A DNA stretch of 64,000 bases from Halobacteria archaeon AArc-dxtr1 (GCA_025517425.1 JAOPJY010000001.1:1682852-1746851); one strand, 5' to 3'; positions 42,857 to 53,014 are shown, numbered from the stretch's first letter. Notes: a model not told the origin generated them from the letters alone. Program-made: numbers and translations.

Positions 42857-43219
42857 TCAGCCGTTTACCCACTCTCTGGCTTCGGACTCGCTTTCGAACA
42901 CGTGGGTGTCGAGTTCGTCCAGCGAACTGTCGAATGCCATCCCTTTGACTCGCTGTGTGACTACGATCGCCCACCGATCGATTCCGGATTGTTCGGCCAT
43001 CGCTGCGCCGCGTTTGACCTCATCGAAGACGCCCGAACTCAGTGGGTTCTCGACATTCAACAACGTCAGTACTGCATCCGTCGACGGCTTCGCGACCGCC
43101 TCCGCAAACTCGTCGTTGATTTGCTTTCCGGTTTCCCCGGTCAACTCGAGTCCTTTCGGCAAGTCGACGACAACCATGTTCCCCTCCACTCGTACCTGAT
43201 ATCGATCTCGATTGCGCAT
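42857..43219 (-). CDS. STAS/SpoIIAA-like small protein
   Basis: 120 residues. The pattern 'YQVRVEGNMVVVDLPKGLELTGETGKQINDEFAEAV' (two strands, a helix), 'DAVLTLLNVENPLSSGVFDEVKRGAAMAEQSGIDRWAIVV' and the closing 'HVFESESEAREWVNG' is that of SpoIIAA-like STAS domains, which are small regulatory or lipid-binding folds. No phosphorylated serine motif of the anti-sigma type is evident. It is a single gene convergent with the orc1 paralogue. Confidence 0.65.
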   Translation of the reverse strand: MRNRDRYQVRVEGNMVVVDLPKGLELTGETGKQINDEFAEAVAKPSTDAVLTLLNVENPLSSGVFDEVKRGAAMAEQSGIDRWAIVVTQRVKGMAFDSSLDELDTHVFESESEAREWVNG

Positions 43220-43413
43220 CGTTCCTATTTGTGTGGTTTTCAGGGAGGGTAAGGAACGATGTGGCTTACCTGTTAGGTAACAGAATAGTTAGGAAAAACG
43301 TATTTCTGCCGGCGACCGGCTATTTTTCGCGTCACTGGCACGTTCTCACCGAGGTAGAAGCGATACACTCTTCTGGCATCCGACAGCACCGCAACGCTCT
43401 CTTGATTCCTTTC

Positions 43414-43683
43414 TCAGGTGCTCTGGATCTGTTCGCGGTAGGATTCGGCGGTTTTCACTGCCTCTTCGAGCGTCGACGCGGCCTCGCCGTCGGCCCGCTC
43501 GCGGAGCTGGCGTAGCTCGTTCAACCGCCCATCGAGGACCGCGTGATCCGGCTCCCGATCCTGCTTGACCAGCTCTTCGAACCCTGCGGCACCGTCCCGG
43601 ATGTCGGCGGCGAGGTCGCCATCAGCGGTCGTTTCGGACGCTTCCACGAGCTTCGCGCGGACGGTCTCGAGTTCGTCTGCCAT
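43414..43683 (-). CDS. Small helical haloarchaeal protein
   Basis: 89 residues, all charged helix: 'ELETVRAKLVEASETTADGDLAADIRDGAAGFEELVKQDREPDHAVLDGRLNELRQL' then 'STLEEAVKTAESYREQI'. It suits a three-helix bundle of the kind seen in several small haloarchaeal families; I cannot name the family with certainty. No membrane segment and no signal. The promoter would lie in the 180 bases before it, shared divergently with the exported cluster starting at 43863. Confidence 0.65.
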   Translation of the reverse strand: MADELETVRAKLVEASETTADGDLAADIRDGAAGFEELVKQDREPDHAVLDGRLNELRQLRERADGEAASTLEEAVKTAESYREQIQST

Positions 43684-43827
43684 ACTGGCTCCACCACAAC
43701 CCGACGCAAAGAGCTTGGGTGCACGTCGGTCGTCTGAGATGCCGACGCCCCGCTATCTCGATTCGGGACGTTCGGTATCCGCAGATCCGCGTTTGACAGC
43801 CGATTTCGTGCCGCCACCGAAGATACA

Positions 43828-43837
43828 CATATATACT
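43828..43837 (+). promoter_or_regulatory. TATA box of the exported iron/haem-related cluster
   Basis: CATATATACT is a strong box about 30 bases before the GTG start at 43863. It implies a leaderless or 4-5 base leader transcript covering the three genes that follow. Confidence 0.6.
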
Positions 43838-43862
43838 TCTTCGACTCCATCCCTCTCTCATA

Positions 43863-45158
43863 GTGACAGTTCCGGACCGTTCCGATCTCTCCCGCCGTGA
43901 GTACGTCCGCCTCGCCGTCGCAGCCGGCGGTCTCGCTGCTCTCGGTGCCTGTCTTGAGGCGGACGGCGAGGACGACGTGCCGTCCGGAACTGACCCCACC
44001 ACCCTTCCCGATCGCCAACACGCCTGGAACGAGTATCTCGAAACCGACGACGACGGCAACGTCCGCCCGCCCGAACACCACGTTCTCCTCGCACTCTCGC
44101 TGACTCCCGACGTCGAGGCAGATGGGGAACCCGGGCCGGATGAAGACGCGGCTGAGACCGTCGAGGCGGCGCTGCGAACGCTCGAGCGGGCCTACGAGTG
44201 GAGCAACGAGGGGCTGCTGTTCACGCTTGGGTACACGCCCACCTACTTCGAGCGCTTCGACGGCTCGCTTCCCGACGCGGTCGACCTGCCGGCGCCCGAG
44301 CCATTGACCGACCGCGAGAGCCCCGACACCCTCGAGTTCGACGAGTTCGACGCCGTGCTCCACCTCGCCAGCGATCGCGCTGCGGTCGTGCTCGCCGCCG
44401 AGGAGGCGCTGTTCGGCGAACTCGACGACGTCAACGGGGAGCCCGTCGAAACCGATCTCTCCGGCGTCTTTGCTCGCCACGACGACCGCCGACGGACCGG
44501 ATTCGTCGGTCCGGGGCTGCCCGCCGAGAAGATCGACGTCAGCGGCGTCCCCGAGTCGGTTCCCGAGGACGCCCCCTTCTTCATGGGCTTTCGGTCCGGC
44601 TTTCGGGAGAGCCAGGCCACGGAAGGCCGTGTAACGATCGAGTCCGGTCCGTTTGCCGGCGGTACGACCCAGCACGTCTCCTCCATGGCGATCCAGCTCG
44701 ACCAGTGGTTCGACCAGGAGAGCCACGCCCAGCGCGTCATGAAGACGTTTAGCCCACACCACAACGATGCGGACCTGATTTCGGGAGTCGGGGACTCCCT
44801 TGGCTCCTCGAGCGCGCTGACAGACGACTGGATCGACGCCACAGACGAGGATGCCCGGAACCGCGGGGTCGTCGGCCACGCCCAGAAGGCTGCCCGAGCC
44901 CGAGAGGACGGCGACCCGCTCCTCCTGCGACGGGATTTCAACACCGTCGACGGTGATCGCCCAGGCTTGCACTTTCTCTCGCTGCAACGCGAGATTGCGG
45001 ACTTCGTCCGCGTTCGCGAGGCGATGACCGGCGCGGACCTGCCGATCGGACAGCCACAGAATCACGGTATTCTTGGCTACATCTTCGTCGACCGACGCGG
45101 CAACTACCTCGTTCCACCGCGCTCCCGACGTGCGCTTCCACACCCCGACCCTGAATGA
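43863..45158 (+). CDS. Tat-exported DyP-peroxidase-like protein
   Basis: 431 residues from GTG 43863. Tat motif 'LSRREYVRLAVAAGG' and a lipobox-like 'LGAC' (Cys about 31). The body has the DyP/EfeB layout: an early 'HHVLLALSLT' strand, a central 'FFMGFRSGFRES' at the position of the GxxDG motif and 'VVGHAQKAARAR' at the position of the haem-ligand His. The catalytic Asp of GxxDG is replaced by Ser, so classic peroxidase activity is doubtful; haem or iron handling is more likely. The iron-transporter-like gene starts 28 bases later, suggesting an operon. Confidence 0.7.
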   Translation: MTVPDRSDLSRREYVRLAVAAGGLAALGACLEADGEDDVPSGTDPTTLPDRQHAWNEYLETDDDGNVRPPEHHVLLALSLTPDVEADGEPGPDEDAAETVEAALRTLERAYEWSNEGLLFTLGYTPTYFERFDGSLPDAVDLPAPEPLTDRESPDTLEFDEFDAVLHLASDRAAVVLAAEEALFGELDDVNGEPVETDLSGVFARHDDRRRTGFVGPGLPAEKIDVSGVPESVPEDAPFFMGFRSGFRESQATEGRVTIESGPFAGGTTQHVSSMAIQLDQWFDQESHAQRVMKTFSPHHNDADLISGVGDSLGSSSALTDDWIDATDEDARNRGVVGHAQKAARAREDGDPLLLRRDFNTVDGDRPGLHFLSLQREIADFVRVREAMTGADLPIGQPQNHGILGYIFVDRRGNYLVPPRSRRALPHPDPE

Positions 45159-45186
45159 TGTCGACTTCACTTCCACCGATCACACC

Positions 45187-46587
45187 ATGACCGACCACAC
45201 GACGCGACGAACGTACCTCAAGACGGCCGCTGCGACCGGCGTCTCCGCCTCCCTCGCGGCGATCGCCGGCTGTCTCGACGGCGCATCGGACGACGAGAAC
45301 GGCGACGACAGTGACGATCCGGACGAGCCACCGCTCCCGGAGTTTCCGATGGTCGAGGACCCCCCGGACGCGGTCTACCTCCCGACGCACCGCGAATCAA
45401 TGCGGATGCTCGACCCCATCGAGGCCGGCGACTACACCCTCGCGCCGATGCTCTCCTATCCACACCCCTTCTGGGTCGTCGCCGACGAGGAACTCTCAGA
45501 AGAGCAGCCCGAGGACGGAACCGGTGTTCACCTGATGTTCACCGTCTGGGACGCCGAAACGGGCGTCGTGCTTCCGGTCGCCGAGGGATCTGAACTCCGC
45601 GTCATGCAGGACGGTGAGGAGGTCGGCTCGCCCCGGATTCCGTGGTCGATGCTCTCCCAGGAGATGGGCTTTCACTTCGGCGACAACGTCTCGCTTCCCG
45701 GTGATGGTACCTACACCGTGGAGGTCACGCTTCCTGCACTCGACGTGCAGCTGACGGGCGACCTCGAGGGCACGTTTCAGGAGTCCGAGACGGCGAGCTT
45801 CGAGTTCGAGTACGACGACGAGTTCCGCCAGGACGTCGTCGGTGGCGTCGAGTACCTAGACGAAGACGAGTGGGGTGAACCCGGCGCACTCGAACCGATG
45901 GACCACGGCGGCCACGATCACGGAGATCACGAGGGCCACGACGATGATGGTGGCCACAGTGGCGACGATAGCCACGGCGATCATGACGGAGACGGTCACA
46001 GTGACGATGGCCACGGTGATCATGACGGAGACGGTCACAGTGACGATAGCCACGGCGATCATGGTGACCATGACGGAGCCGATGACCACGGTGAGCATAA
46101 CGGGGACGACCACCACGGCGACCACGACCACCACGTCCCTTACTCCGAACTGCCGCCCGCCGACCACTATCCGGGAACGCACCTCGAGCCCGACGCGGAG
46201 TCGGTCTCCGAGGACGACGAGCTTGCCGAGAGCGGCGACGCCCGGTTCGTGGTCACGCTGTTCGAGTCCGGATCGCGGTTCGTCGACGACGATGAGCGCT
46301 ACCTCCTCGTCTCGCCGCGAACACCGTACAACCGCGTTCCGCTGCCGGACATGTCTCTGACCGGGGTCGTCGAACGCGACGGCGAGGCGGTCTCCGAGGT
46401 CGATCTCGTCCAGACGATCGACGGCGAGTACGATCTCCACTACGGGACCGCCCTCGAGGACGTCGAGGCGGGCGATACGGTCCGGATCGAGATCGACTCG
46501 TTCCCGCAGGTGGCTCGCCACCAGGGCTACGAGACTGCGTTCCTCGAAATGCCCGCCGTCGAACTGACCGTTCCTGGAGGTGAGTAA
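45187..46587 (+). CDS. Exported iron-transporter-like lipoprotein with His-rich region
   Basis: 466 residues from the ATG at 45187. Tat motif 'TRRTYLKTAA' and lipobox IAGC. The body shows two beta-sandwich domains of the P19/Tp34 periplasmic iron-binding kind: 'YTLAPMLSYPHPFWVV', 'VHLMFTVWDAETG', 'MGFHFGDNVSLPGDGTY', 'VEVTLPALDVQLTG'. Between them (about 238-315) is a Gly/Asp/His-rich segment with some 20 histidines in near-repeats such as 'HGDHDGDGHSDD', surely metal-binding. It probably captures iron or another metal at the cell surface and works with the DyP-like and cohesin-like partners. Its TAA overlaps the next ATG (TAATG). Confidence 0.82.
   Translation: MTDHTTRRTYLKTAAATGVSASLAAIAGCLDGASDDENGDDSDDPDEPPLPEFPMVEDPPDAVYLPTHRESMRMLDPIEAGDYTLAPMLSYPHPFWVVADEELSEEQPEDGTGVHLMFTVWDAETGVVLPVAEGSELRVMQDGEEVGSPRIPWSMLSQEMGFHFGDNVSLPGDGTYTVEVTLPALDVQLTGDLEGTFQESETASFEFEYDDEFRQDVVGGVEYLDEDEWGEPGALEPMDHGGHDHGDHEGHDDDGGHSGDDSHGDHDGDGHSDDGHGDHDGDGHSDDSHGDHGDHDGADDHGEHNGDDHHGDHDHHVPYSELPPADHYPGTHLEPDAESVSEDDELAESGDARFVVTLFESGSRFVDDDERYLLVSPRTPYNRVPLPDMSLTGVVERDGEAVSEVDLVQTIDGEYDLHYGTALEDVEAGDTVRIEIDSFPQVARHQGYETAFLEMPAVELTVPGGE
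45900..46130 (+). repeat. In-gene repeat encoding the His-rich segment
   Basis: A 54-base near-duplicate (about 45966-46019 and 46020-46073, sharing GATCATGACGGAGACGG and GTCACAGTGACGAT) builds the His/Asp/Gly-rich tract in frame. The repeat length is a multiple of three, so copies can be gained or lost without breaking the protein. Confidence 0.7.
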
Positions 46588-47249
46588 TGCCGGGGAGTCG
46601 ACGCCAGCCGCTTGCACTCCTTGCCGTCGCTCTCTTGGCACTCGCGATCGCGCTCACCGCCATCACTGCACCCGTCGCAGCGGGTGATAATGCTGCCGTG
46701 TACACGTTTGATCCGGATGACGTCGAGGCCGAACCTGGCGAGCAGTTCGACGTCGATATCATCTTCTCGAGCCACGGTGACTACGGCGGAGAGGGTGTCG
46801 TCGATCTCGCTACGACGGTCGAGTACGACGATGAGGTACTCTCGGTCGTTGGCGTCGAACAGGGTGCATGGCTCGCCGGCGAGGACGCGTCGTCGTCCGG
46901 CGCTGAGGGCGATGTCGAGACGACCGTCGAGACCGACTCGGGCACGGTGTCGATCGAGCAGGAGCGTCTCGACGCCCAAGCAGGTGTGACTGGGACTGCG
47001 CCGGTCGCGACCCTCACGGTCCAGATCGAGGAGAGTGCTGAGGAGGGCGAGACGACTCTCGAGTTTACCGATAGCGAGGCACACACGACGGCGGGTCAGC
47101 AGTTTATCTTTCCCCGGTCGGGGACCGTCGAAATAACTGACGAGTCTGACAGTCTGACCGATTCGGTCCCTGCACTCGGCGCCGCAGCCGCGATCGCCGC
47201 GCTTCTTCTCCTCGCGGTGGCGGCCCGGACTACCTCGGCGAAGCGCTAA
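46587..47249 (+). CDS. Cell-surface protein with cohesin-like domain
   Basis: 220 residues. A Sec signal ('[25 protein letters not shown]') with likely cleavage near residue 31, a single cohesin-like beta-sandwich ('[21 protein letters not shown]' through '[26 protein letters not shown]', the classic start and end of the domain), and a C-terminal hydrophobic span with 'RTTSAKR'. Anchored outside the cell. It starts inside the stop of the iron-transporter gene, so it is translationally coupled. In other haloarchaea cohesin-like genes also accompany this type of transporter. Confidence 0.8.
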   Translation: MPGSRRQPLALLAVALLALAIALTAITAPVAAGDNAAVYTFDPDDVEAEPGEQFDVDIIFSSHGDYGGEGVVDLATTVEYDDEVLSVVGVEQGAWLAGEDASSSGAEGDVETTVETDSGTVSIEQERLDAQAGVTGTAPVATLTVQIEESAEEGETTLEFTDSEAHTTAGQQFIFPRSGTVEITDESDSLTDSVPALGAAAAIAALLLLAVAARTTSAKR

Positions 47250-47356
47250 CGAGAGCGTCCTATCCGCGGCTGCTCGACCGCTCTGCACCCGACTGTTGGG
47301 CGCGTTCACCCGTCAAGCGCACCGGTCAAGTGCCTCCAGTTCCTATCCGGGATACC

Positions 47357-49414
47357 GTGAGCGACACTCGAGGCCCTCTCCAGCCGGACCGTCCAGATGT
47401 CGACCACCCCTTCGAGGTCGACGCTCCATTCGAGCCCGCCGGCGACCAGCCCGAGGCGATCGAGCAGCTGGCCGACGGCTTCGCCTCGGAGGCTGACAAA
47501 CAGACTCTGCTCGGCGTGACCGGGTCGGGCAAGACCAACACCGTCTCTTGGGTGCTCGAGGAGGTCCAGAAGCCGACGCTGGTCATCGCCCACAACAAGA
47601 CGCTGGCGGCCCAGCTCTACGAGGAGTTCCGGAATCTCTTTCCAGACAACGCCGTCGAATACTTCGTCTCCTACTACGACTACTACCAGCCAGAGGCCTA
47701 CGTCGAGCAGTCGGACACCTACATCGACAAGGACGCCTCGATCAACGACGAGATCGATCGTCTCCGACACTCGGCGACGCGCTCGCTGCTGACCCGCGAG
47801 GACGTGATCGTCGTCGCTTCCGTGTCGGCAATCTACGGGCTGGGTGACCCGCGTAACTACGTCGAGATGGCGCTCCGTCTCGAGGTCGGCGAGGATATTG
47901 GCCGCGACGAGCTGTTGGCCCAGCTCGTCGACCTGAACTACGAACGCAACGACGTCGACTTCACGCAGGGCACCTTCCGCGTCCGTGGTGACACGATCGA
48001 GATATACCCGATGTACGGCCGCTACGCCGTCCGGGTCGAACTCTGGGGTGACGAGATCGATCGTATGGTCAAAGTCGATCCGCTCGAGGGCGAAGCCAAA
48101 GGCGAGCAGCAGGCAGTCCTGGTCCACCCAGCAGAGCACTACTCGATCCCCGAGCAAACGCTCGAGGACGCGATGGCCGAGATCCGCTCCGATCTCGACT
48201 CCAGGATCTCGTATTTCGAGCGAACGGGCGACCTGCTCGCCGCCCAGCGCATCGAGGAGCGCACCACGTTCGACCTGGAGATGATGGCCGAGACGGGCTA
48301 CTGTTCGGGCATCGAGAACTACTCCGTCTACCTCTCGGATCGCGAGTCCGGCGAGGCCCCCTACACCCTGCTCGATTACTTCCCCGACGACTTCCTGACC
48401 GTCGTCGACGAATCCCACGTCACCTTACCCCAGATCCGGGGGCAGTTCGCCGGCGACAAGTCCCGAAAAGATTCGCTCGTCGAGAACGGCTTTCGCCTCC
48501 CGACGGCCTACGACAACCGACCGCTTACGTTCGAGGAGTTCGAGGAGAAGACCGACCAGACGCTGTACGTGTCGGCCACGCCGGGTGACTACGAGCGCGA
48601 GGAGTCAGACCGGATCGTCGAGCAGATCGTCCGCCCCACTCACCTCGTCGATCCCGAAATTTCGGTCTCGCCGGCCACCGGGCAGGTCGACGACCTCATG
48701 GACCGCATCGACAACCGGATCGAGCGCGACGAGCGCACGCTCGTCACAACGCTCACCAAGCGGATGGCCGAAGACCTCACCGAGTTCCTGGAGGAAGCCG
48801 GCGTCGACGTCGCCTACATGCACGACGAGACCGATACTCTGGAGCGCCACGAGATCATCCGGTCGCTCCGACTCGGAGAAATCGACGTCCTCGTCGGCAT
48901 CAATCTCCTGCGCGAAGGACTCGACATCCCCGAGGTGAGTCTGGTGGCGATTCTAGACGCCGATCAGGAGGGATTCCTCCGGAGCGAGACGACACTCGTC
49001 CAGACGATGGGGCGCGCAGCCAGAAACGTCAACGGCGAGGTAATCCTCTACGCCGACGAGCCGTCGTCGGCGATGGAGTCCGCTATTGACGAAACCCGTC
49101 GACGCCGGGAGATTCAGCAGGCGTACAACGACGAGCACGGTCTGGAGCCGACGACGATCGAGAAGGAAGTCGGCGAGACGAACCTTCCTGGATCGAAGAC
49201 CGACACCAGCGAGGTCTCCGGGCACTCGCTCGAAGACGAAGACGAGGCCGCCAGGTACGTCGACGAGCTCGAAACGCGTATGGAGGAGGCCGCGAGCAAC
49301 CTCGAGTTCGAACTCGCCGCCGACATCCGCGACCGTATCCGCGAAGTCCGAGAGGAGTTCGAGCTGGCTGGCGGTGACGAGGAGGGAGTCGCGCCGCCGA
49401 CCGAGGAGTTCTGA
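47357..49414 (+). CDS. uvrB: Excinuclease ABC subunit B
   Basis: 685 residues from the GTG at 47357 (the frame opens at GTG 47330). Helicase-type motifs: Walker A '[10 protein letters not shown]', the damage-probing hairpin '[17 protein letters not shown]', '[10 protein letters not shown]' (Walker B/DESH), '[41 protein letters not shown]', 'QTMGRAARN', and a C-terminal UVR domain ('[19 protein letters not shown]') that docks UvrC. It verifies lesions and recruits UvrC, encoded at 14 kb. It is a single plus-strand gene convergent with the ribonucleotide reductase locus. Confidence 0.97.
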   Translation: MSDTRGPLQPDRPDVDHPFEVDAPFEPAGDQPEAIEQLADGFASEADKQTLLGVTGSGKTNTVSWVLEEVQKPTLVIAHNKTLAAQLYEEFRNLFPDNAVEYFVSYYDYYQPEAYVEQSDTYIDKDASINDEIDRLRHSATRSLLTREDVIVVASVSAIYGLGDPRNYVEMALRLEVGEDIGRDELLAQLVDLNYERNDVDFTQGTFRVRGDTIEIYPMYGRYAVRVELWGDEIDRMVKVDPLEGEAKGEQQAVLVHPAEHYSIPEQTLEDAMAEIRSDLDSRISYFERTGDLLAAQRIEERTTFDLEMMAETGYCSGIENYSVYLSDRESGEAPYTLLDYFPDDFLTVVDESHVTLPQIRGQFAGDKSRKDSLVENGFRLPTAYDNRPLTFEEFEEKTDQTLYVSATPGDYEREESDRIVEQIVRPTHLVDPEISVSPATGQVDDLMDRIDNRIERDERTLVTTLTKRMAEDLTEFLEEAGVDVAYMHDETDTLERHEIIRSLRLGEIDVLVGINLLREGLDIPEVSLVAILDADQEGFLRSETTLVQTMGRAARNVNGEVILYADEPSSAMESAIDETRRRREIQQAYNDEHGLEPTTIEKEVGETNLPGSKTDTSEVSGHSLEDEDEAARYVDELETRMEEAASNLEFELAADIRDRIREVREEFELAGGDEEGVAPPTEEF

Positions 49415-49480
49415 TACCGGATCGACGATCGGCAGGGGCCGACGATCAACAGCGACTCGTTTCTAGCGAGACTCTCTGCC

Positions 49481-50473
49481 CTACCAGTCGAGACTGCCGC
49501 CGCTCTGGTACTCCGTCACCTGCGTCTCGAAGAAGTTCTTCTCCTTGTTTAGGTCGACCTGCTCGGACATCCACGGGAACGGGTTTTCCGTCCCGTACTG
49601 GTCCGGGAGGTCGAGTTGTCCGAGTCGCCGGTCTGCGATGTGTTCGACGTATTCGGCGAACTGCCCGGCGCTCATTCCGAGGATATCGTCGGGACACGCC
49701 TCGTAGGCGTAGATCTTCTCTAACTCGACGGCCTCGGTGATCAGATCGACCACTTCGTCACCGAACTCGTCGGTCCACACGCCGGGATTCTCCGTCCGAA
49801 TCTGGTTGATCAGATCGACACCAAAGCCGAGGTGGAGCGACTCGTCGCGCATGATGTACTCGAACTGTTGGCCGACGCCGACCATCTTGTTCTGGCGTTT
49901 CAGCCCGAGCATCATGGCGAACCCGGCGTAGAAGAAAATCCCCTCCATGATGACGTAGAAGCCGACGAGGTCGCGGAGGAAGTTCCGCAGGTCCTCGTCG
50001 GTCTCGATGCTGAACTCGTCTTTGTCGATTACCCGCGTCAGGTCGACTACGAACTCGTCTTTCTCCTTAATGGAGGGGACGCGGTCGTACATCCCGTAGA
50101 GATACTCCGGCTCGAATCCAAGCGAGTCACAGCAGTAAATGAACGTGTCCGTGTGAATCGCCTCCTCGTAGGCCTGTCTGAGGAGGTACTGGCGACACTC
50201 GGGCGCCGTGACGTGGTCGTACACCGCCAGAACGATGTTGTTCGCTGTCAGGGACTCGGCCGTCGAGAAGAACCCGAGATTCCACTCGACCAGCTGGCGC
50301 TCGGCCTTGGAGAGGGCGTCACCGTTCCACTGGGTGACGTCGTCTTGCATCGCGATCTCCTCGGGAACCCAGTTGTTGTTGACACCGGCTTCGTAGTACT
50401 CTCGAGCCCAGTCGTAGTCGATCGGCAGGATCTTGTTCGGATCGTGTTCGGCGTCGGTGTTGATGATCGGCAT
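49481..50473 (-). CDS. nrdB: Ribonucleotide reductase small subunit (class Ia R2)
   Basis: 330 residues from the ATG at 50473 (MPIINTDAEHDP). Ferritin-like diiron protein with ligand motifs 'FFSTAESL', 'YEEAIHTDTFIY' (E..H), 'EGIFFYAGFA' (E) and 'RDESLHLGFG' (E..H). The radical-bearing tyrosine lies in the expected 'IYCCD' region. It ends in a short tail with 'GGSLDW' that docks to R1. It follows nrdA after about 34 bases (minus strand) and belongs to the nrdR-nrdA-nrdB locus. It supplies the radical for deoxyribonucleotide synthesis under oxygen. Confidence 0.96.
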   Translation of the reverse strand: MPIINTDAEHDPNKILPIDYDWAREYYEAGVNNNWVPEEIAMQDDVTQWNGDALSKAERQLVEWNLGFFSTAESLTANNIVLAVYDHVTAPECRQYLLRQAYEEAIHTDTFIYCCDSLGFEPEYLYGMYDRVPSIKEKDEFVVDLTRVIDKDEFSIETDEDLRNFLRDLVGFYVIMEGIFFYAGFAMMLGLKRQNKMVGVGQQFEYIMRDESLHLGFGVDLINQIRTENPGVWTDEFGDEVVDLITEAVELEKIYAYEACPDDILGMSAGQFAEYVEHIADRRLGQLDLPDQYGTENPFPWMSEQVDLNKEKNFFETQVTEYQSGGSLDW

Positions 50474-50507
50474 CGTTGGTATGAGTGAGTGAGCGTTGTT
50501 TTGCGCG

Positions 50508-52997
50508 TTATTGACAGGCGTCGCACGTCGGATCCTCGACTTTGCAGAGATCGCCCTCGTCGGCGGGACGACCGCCATCGGATTTGATCGTCTCCGACGC
50601 CGACCCGTCTCGATGCTGTGTCTTGCCGTACTCGGACATGTCCAGCGTTGACTTCTCGATCTGGGACGCGCCGAGGGTCCGGAGGTAGTACGTCGTCTTC
50701 AGCCCCAGCTCCCAGGCGGTCTCGTAGACGTCCGTCAGGAGCGAGCCGTCGGTCGACGGGAAGAAGACGTTGTGCGAGACGGACTGGTCGATCCACGTCT
50801 GTCGGTGTGCGGTCAGTCGAATCTGGTGGCGCGGATCGATCTCGAACGCCCCGCGGTAGCGGCGTTTTAGCTCGTCCGGAACGATGCCGATCTCCTGAAT
50901 CGACCCGTCGTGGTACTTGATGCGGTCGATCATCTCGTCATCCCAGAGATCCCGTTTCCGCAGATCCTCGACGAGCTGGTCGTTGATAATCGTGAAATCT
51001 CCCGACATGTTCGACTTCACGTAGAGGTTCGAGTACAGGGGCTCGATCGACGGCGTCGTCCCGTTGATCGTCGAGACGGTCGCCGTCGGGGCGATCGCCA
51101 TCGTGTTCGAGTTCCGCATGCCGTGTTCCGCGACGTATTCGCGGACGACGTACCAGTCGAGCGTCTCCTCGCGTTCGGTCGGAATCTCACGGCCGCGCTC
51201 GTCTTCGAGGAGGTCGACGGTATCCTGCGGGAGGAGCCCGCGGTCCCACTTCGACCCCTCGTAGGAGGGGTACGGCTCTCGCTCGGCCGCGAGTTTCGAG
51301 GAGTTGAGAATCGCGTGATAGGAGACGAACTCCTGCCAGCGATTGGCTTTCTCGACCGCTTCGTCGGAGTCCATCGGGACCTCCAGTTGCATCAGGGCGT
51401 CGTGAAACCCCATCACACCGAGTCCGACGGGTCGGTGTTGCATGTTCGAGTGTTCGGCCTCGTCGGTCGGGTAGAAACAGAGATCGACGACGTTGTCGAG
51501 CATCCGCATCGCCGTCTCGATGGTCTCCGCGAGGTGCTCGCGATCGAGCCTCGCGGACGAGTCCGCTCGCTCGGTCTCCGCGGAACTGCGTTCCGCGCTC
51601 TCCCCATCCGAAACGTGGGTCGCGAAATTGACGCTCCCCAGGTTACAGACGGCGTGTTCGTCCGCGCTGGTATTGAGGGTAATCTCCGTACAGAGGTTCG
51701 AGGAGTGGACCGTCCCGACGTGATCCTGCGGAGAGCGAACGTTGCAGGGATCTTTGAACGTCAGCCACGGGTGGCCCGTCTCGAACAGTCGCGTGAGCAT
51801 CTTCCGCCAGAGGTCCTCGGCGTCGACGCGCTCGTACTGTCTAAGGTCGCCGTCGTCGGCCTCTTGCTCGTACTCCCGGTAGCGCTCTTCGAACGCCGCT
51901 CCGGAGAGGTCGTGGAGATCGGGCACCTCGTCGGGACTGAACAGCGTCCACTGCTCGCCGGCTTCGACGCGCTTCATGAAGAGATCCGGGATCCACGCGG
52001 CCGTGTTCATATCCGGCGTGCGGCGACGCTCGTCGCCGGTGTTGCGTTTGAGGTCGGTAAAGGCCGGGAAGTCGAGGTGCCAGCAGGCCAGGTACGCACA
52101 CGCGGCTCCGCGACGTTTTCCGGAGCGGTTGATCGCCGCCGTGACGTCGTTGCTGATTCGGAGGAACGGAACGATTCCGGTCGACTCCACGCCCGTGCTC
52201 TCGATGAGCGCGCCCGCCGATCGGAGGTTCGTCCAGTCGTTGCCGAGCCCGCCGCTCCACTTCGAGAGCTGTGCGTGGTGTTTGTACGCGTCGAAGATGT
52301 CCTCGAGGTCGTCCTGTACCGTCGTCAGGTAACACGACGAGAGCTGGGGGTGAGTCGATCCGCTGTGGAATAGCGTCGGCGTCGAGGGCGTAAACTCCAG
52401 TTTCGAGAGCACGTCGTAGAACTCCGTCGCCCGCGTCTGCGGATCGTCCTCCTCGACGGCGAGCCCCATCGCGACTCGCATCCAGAACGCCTGCGGGAGT
52501 TCGAGATGCTCTCCGTTCTGCTCGGTCTTGAGAAAGTACCGCTGATACAGCGTCTCGATCGCCATATACTCGAACTTTCGGTCGCGGTCGAGGTCGAGGT
52601 AGTCGGCGAGATCGGCGAGGTCGAATCGCTCGGTGAGGCGCTCGTCTATGAGGTCGAGATCGACGGCTCGTTCGAGGTTCGTGACGAACGTCTCGCGATA
52701 CGCGCGATCGAGGTCGAACCCGGTCAGGTCCTCCCCGAGTATCTCGCGGTAGTATCGCTGCCGGAAGACCCCGGCGGCGACGCGTTTGAGCGCCGGCTCG
52801 GTCTCGACGCGCGCAGTCAGTGCCTGAATAACAGCCTGGTAGATCTCGTCGGTGGAGGCTCCGTCGTAGCAGTTGCGCTCGATTTCGGTGACCAGCTCGT
52901 CCCAGTCTGCTGTGGTGAGGCTCGTCTCGATGTCTGTACGTGCTCGGTCGATGATCGACCGGATATCCGGCGTCGTCGTCATGGATTGGTGGCTCAT
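50508..52997 (-). CDS. nrdA: Ribonucleotide reductase large subunit (R1)
   Basis: 829 residues. The barrel shows 'SSCYLTTVQDDLEDIF' (first active-site Cys region), 'GGLGNDWTNLRSAGALI', 'NTAAWIPDLFMKRVE', 'LCTEITLNTSADEHAVCNLGSVNFATHV' (second Cys), 'MNRNTMAIAPTAT'-type 'RNSNTMAIAPTATVSTINGTTPSIEP' and 'KTTYYLRTLGASQ', and the C-terminal redox pair 'DPTCDACQ'. It reduces ribonucleotides. Oddity: a Ser/Glu/Arg-rich insert (about residues 466-482, 'ESAERSSAETERADSSAR') lies just after the CNLGSVN segment and is encoded by two adjacent palindromes. Start 52997 or 52982. Confidence 0.96.
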   Translation of the reverse strand: MSHQSMTTTPDIRSIIDRARTDIETSLTTADWDELVTEIERNCYDGASTDEIYQAVIQALTARVETEPALKRVAAGVFRQRYYREILGEDLTGFDLDRAYRETFVTNLERAVDLDLIDERLTERFDLADLADYLDLDRDRKFEYMAIETLYQRYFLKTEQNGEHLELPQAFWMRVAMGLAVEEDDPQTRATEFYDVLSKLEFTPSTPTLFHSGSTHPQLSSCYLTTVQDDLEDIFDAYKHHAQLSKWSGGLGNDWTNLRSAGALIESTGVESTGIVPFLRISNDVTAAINRSGKRRGAACAYLACWHLDFPAFTDLKRNTGDERRRTPDMNTAAWIPDLFMKRVEAGEQWTLFSPDEVPDLHDLSGAAFEERYREYEQEADDGDLRQYERVDAEDLWRKMLTRLFETGHPWLTFKDPCNVRSPQDHVGTVHSSNLCTEITLNTSADEHAVCNLGSVNFATHVSDGESAERSSAETERADSSARLDREHLAETIETAMRMLDNVVDLCFYPTDEAEHSNMQHRPVGLGVMGFHDALMQLEVPMDSDEAVEKANRWQEFVSYHAILNSSKLAAEREPYPSYEGSKWDRGLLPQDTVDLLEDERGREIPTEREETLDWYVVREYVAEHGMRNSNTMAIAPTATVSTINGTTPSIEPLYSNLYVKSNMSGDFTIINDQLVEDLRKRDLWDDEMIDRIKYHDGSIQEIGIVPDELKRRYRGAFEIDPRHQIRLTAHRQTWIDQSVSHNVFFPSTDGSLLTDVYETAWELGLKTTYYLRTLGASQIEKSTLDMSEYGKTQHRDGSASETIKSDGGRPADEGDLCKVEDPTCDACQ
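51553..51597. repeat. Two palindromic elements inside nrdA
   Basis: GCGGAC-GA-GTCCGC (51553-51566) and CGCGGAA-CTGCG-TTCCGCG (51579-51597). The second matches the ahcY element in plan: GCGGA, 7 bases, TCCGC, R, CTCTC. Both encode part of an apparent in-frame peptide insertion. Confidence 0.7.
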
Positions 52998-53014
52998 GTG
53001 TGGGTATCTGTTGG

